This document shows positions 6,554 to 6,779 of a stretch of DNA of 6,779 nucleotides, one piece after another. Position numbers and translations under genes: made by a program. Each line of letters opens with the position of its first letter. The first letter of the stretch is position 1. Source of the stretch: Phycisphaerae bacterium (GTDB lineage: Bacteria > Planctomycetota > Phycisphaerae > Sedimentisphaerales > UBA12454). The stretch covers positions 1-6,779 of the forward strand of contig JAQTQF010000100.1 of the NCBI GenBank assembly GCA_028712345.1, written 5' to 3'. The notes beneath the pieces are model-generated. The model was not told the origin of the DNA and did no database searches. It saw only the letters and a list, made by a program, of their open reading frames with translations.

Positions 6554-6680
6554 AATTCGCCTGTGTTAATTCGTGTCTGCCCGACGAAGCTAATAGCGAA
6601 GGCGGGTTCATTCGTGGCAAAATAAAATCCGTGAAATCTGCGTAATCCGCGGTTAAAATATAGTTCTATTAAATCTGCCT
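6554..6680. repeat. Degenerate 9-bp word ladder (AATYCGYGN type)
   Basis: Three 9-bp words run head to tail: AATCCGTGA (6626-6634), AATCTGCGT (6635-6643) and AATCCGCGG (6644-6652). Related words lie around them: AATTCGCCT (6554), AATTCGTGT (6568), CATTCGTGG (6609) and AATCTGCCT (6672). The stretch has no plausible gene. I recall similar near-tandem intergenic repeats in planctomycete and Bacteroidetes-type genomes. The ladder is interrupted at 6577-6608 by a hairpin element. Confidence 0.6.
6577..6608. repeat. CTGCC...CGAAGC...GGGTT hairpin element A (32 bp)
   Basis: Lies between two ladder words. CCCG (6580-6583) pairs with CGGG (6603-6606), C6585 with G6601, and GC (6589-6590) with GC (6596-6597), with a symmetric GAA/GAA internal loop and a TAATA apical loop. 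It shares its CTGCC start, CGAAGC core and GGGTT end with element B. Confidence 0.6.
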
Positions 6681-6716
6681 GTCGCGTCGAAGCCTTTGGC
6701 GGACGATGGCAGGGTT
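6675..6716. repeat. CTGCC...CGAAGC...GGGTT hairpin element B (42 bp)
   Basis: CTGCC (6675-6679) pairs with GGCAG (6708-6712), CGTC (6685-6688) with GACG (6702-6705), and GCC (6692-6694) with GGC (6698-6700) around a TTT loop. It has the same ends and CGAAGC core as element A but a longer, different stem. It is followed directly by hairpin 4. Confidence 0.6.
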
Positions 6717-6744
6717 ATTTAGCCCCCTGATTTATCAGGGGGTT
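6717..6744. repeat. TTTAGCC-type hairpin 4 (right end of window)
   Basis: After ATTTAG, stem CCCCCTGA (6723-6730) pairs with TCAGGGGG (6735-6742) around loop TTTA, closed by G-T and A-T pairs: the same design as hairpins 2 and 3 with another stem sequence. No T-run follows. Confidence 0.75.
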
Positions 6745-6779
6745 GGTATGGTTAGGCAGGATAGAAAAATTTTCATATT

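Noticed and set aside
6497..6744. CRISPR array
   Set aside because: The repeats are short hairpins of differing sequence with irregular spacing; there are no constant direct repeats with unique spacers and no cas genes.
6748..6779. Start of a gene at ATG 6748 (MVRQDRKIFI...) with a G-run upstream
   Set aside because: Only ten codons are visible, and the G-run is the right arm of a repeat hairpin. Nothing in the peptide is recognisable.

Overview
The window looks like a chromosomal housekeeping stretch from an anaerobic, moderately AT-rich bacterium. I infer Planctomycetota, perhaps a Phycisphaerae/Sedimentisphaerales-type lineage. The grounds are an adenylosuccinate lyase very close to the animal enzyme, a DUF1638 gene, and gaps filled with dispersed hairpin repeats of a kind I associate with planctomycete genomes. 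No 16S or other decisive marker is present, so this is inference.

Layout. Bases 2-616 (+) are the 3' part of coaBC (CoaB, phosphopantothenate-cysteine ligase domain), running off the left edge and carrying four tandem copies of a 7-bp repeat inside the coding frame. It converges on, and overlaps by 32 bp, a leftward operon purB-pyrE (2572 to 585): a eukaryote-like adenylosuccinate lyase, then orotate phosphoribosyltransferase 14 bp downstream. A good promoter (-35 at 2669-2674, -10 at 2647-2652) precedes purB, and a perfect 34-bp AT-rich palindrome sits over its expected transcription start. Upstream on the same strand is a 541-aa Schlafen-AlbA_2 / RecG-C-like ATPase / winged-helix protein (4389 to 2764), the one accessory-looking gene here.

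On the plus strand, diverging from that gene, lie a DUF1638 gene with a TTG start (4466-5206) and prfB (5368-6487). prfB needs a programmed +1 frameshift at CTT-TGA-C: its true start is ATG 5368, its first frame ends at TGA 5440-5442, and the shifted frame gives a normal 372-aa RF2 with SPF and GGQ motifs.

The gaps 5207-5367 and 6488-6779 contain no convincing gene. They hold several small palindromic elements: four hairpins preceded by TTTAGCC, one related hairpin without the TTT, two CTGCC...CGAAGC...GGGTT hairpins, an ATTGC/GCAAT inverted repeat, and a ladder of 9-bp words that one hairpin appears to interrupt. Together they look like a nested graveyard of non-autonomous repeats.

How the genes fit together: coaBC, purB, pyrE and prfB are ordinary core functions (coenzyme A, purine and pyrimidine synthesis, translation termination). 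I see no multi-gene novel system. The most unusual material is the repeat mosaic, the purB palindrome, the repeat-built segment in CoaB and the isolated AlbA_2 gene.
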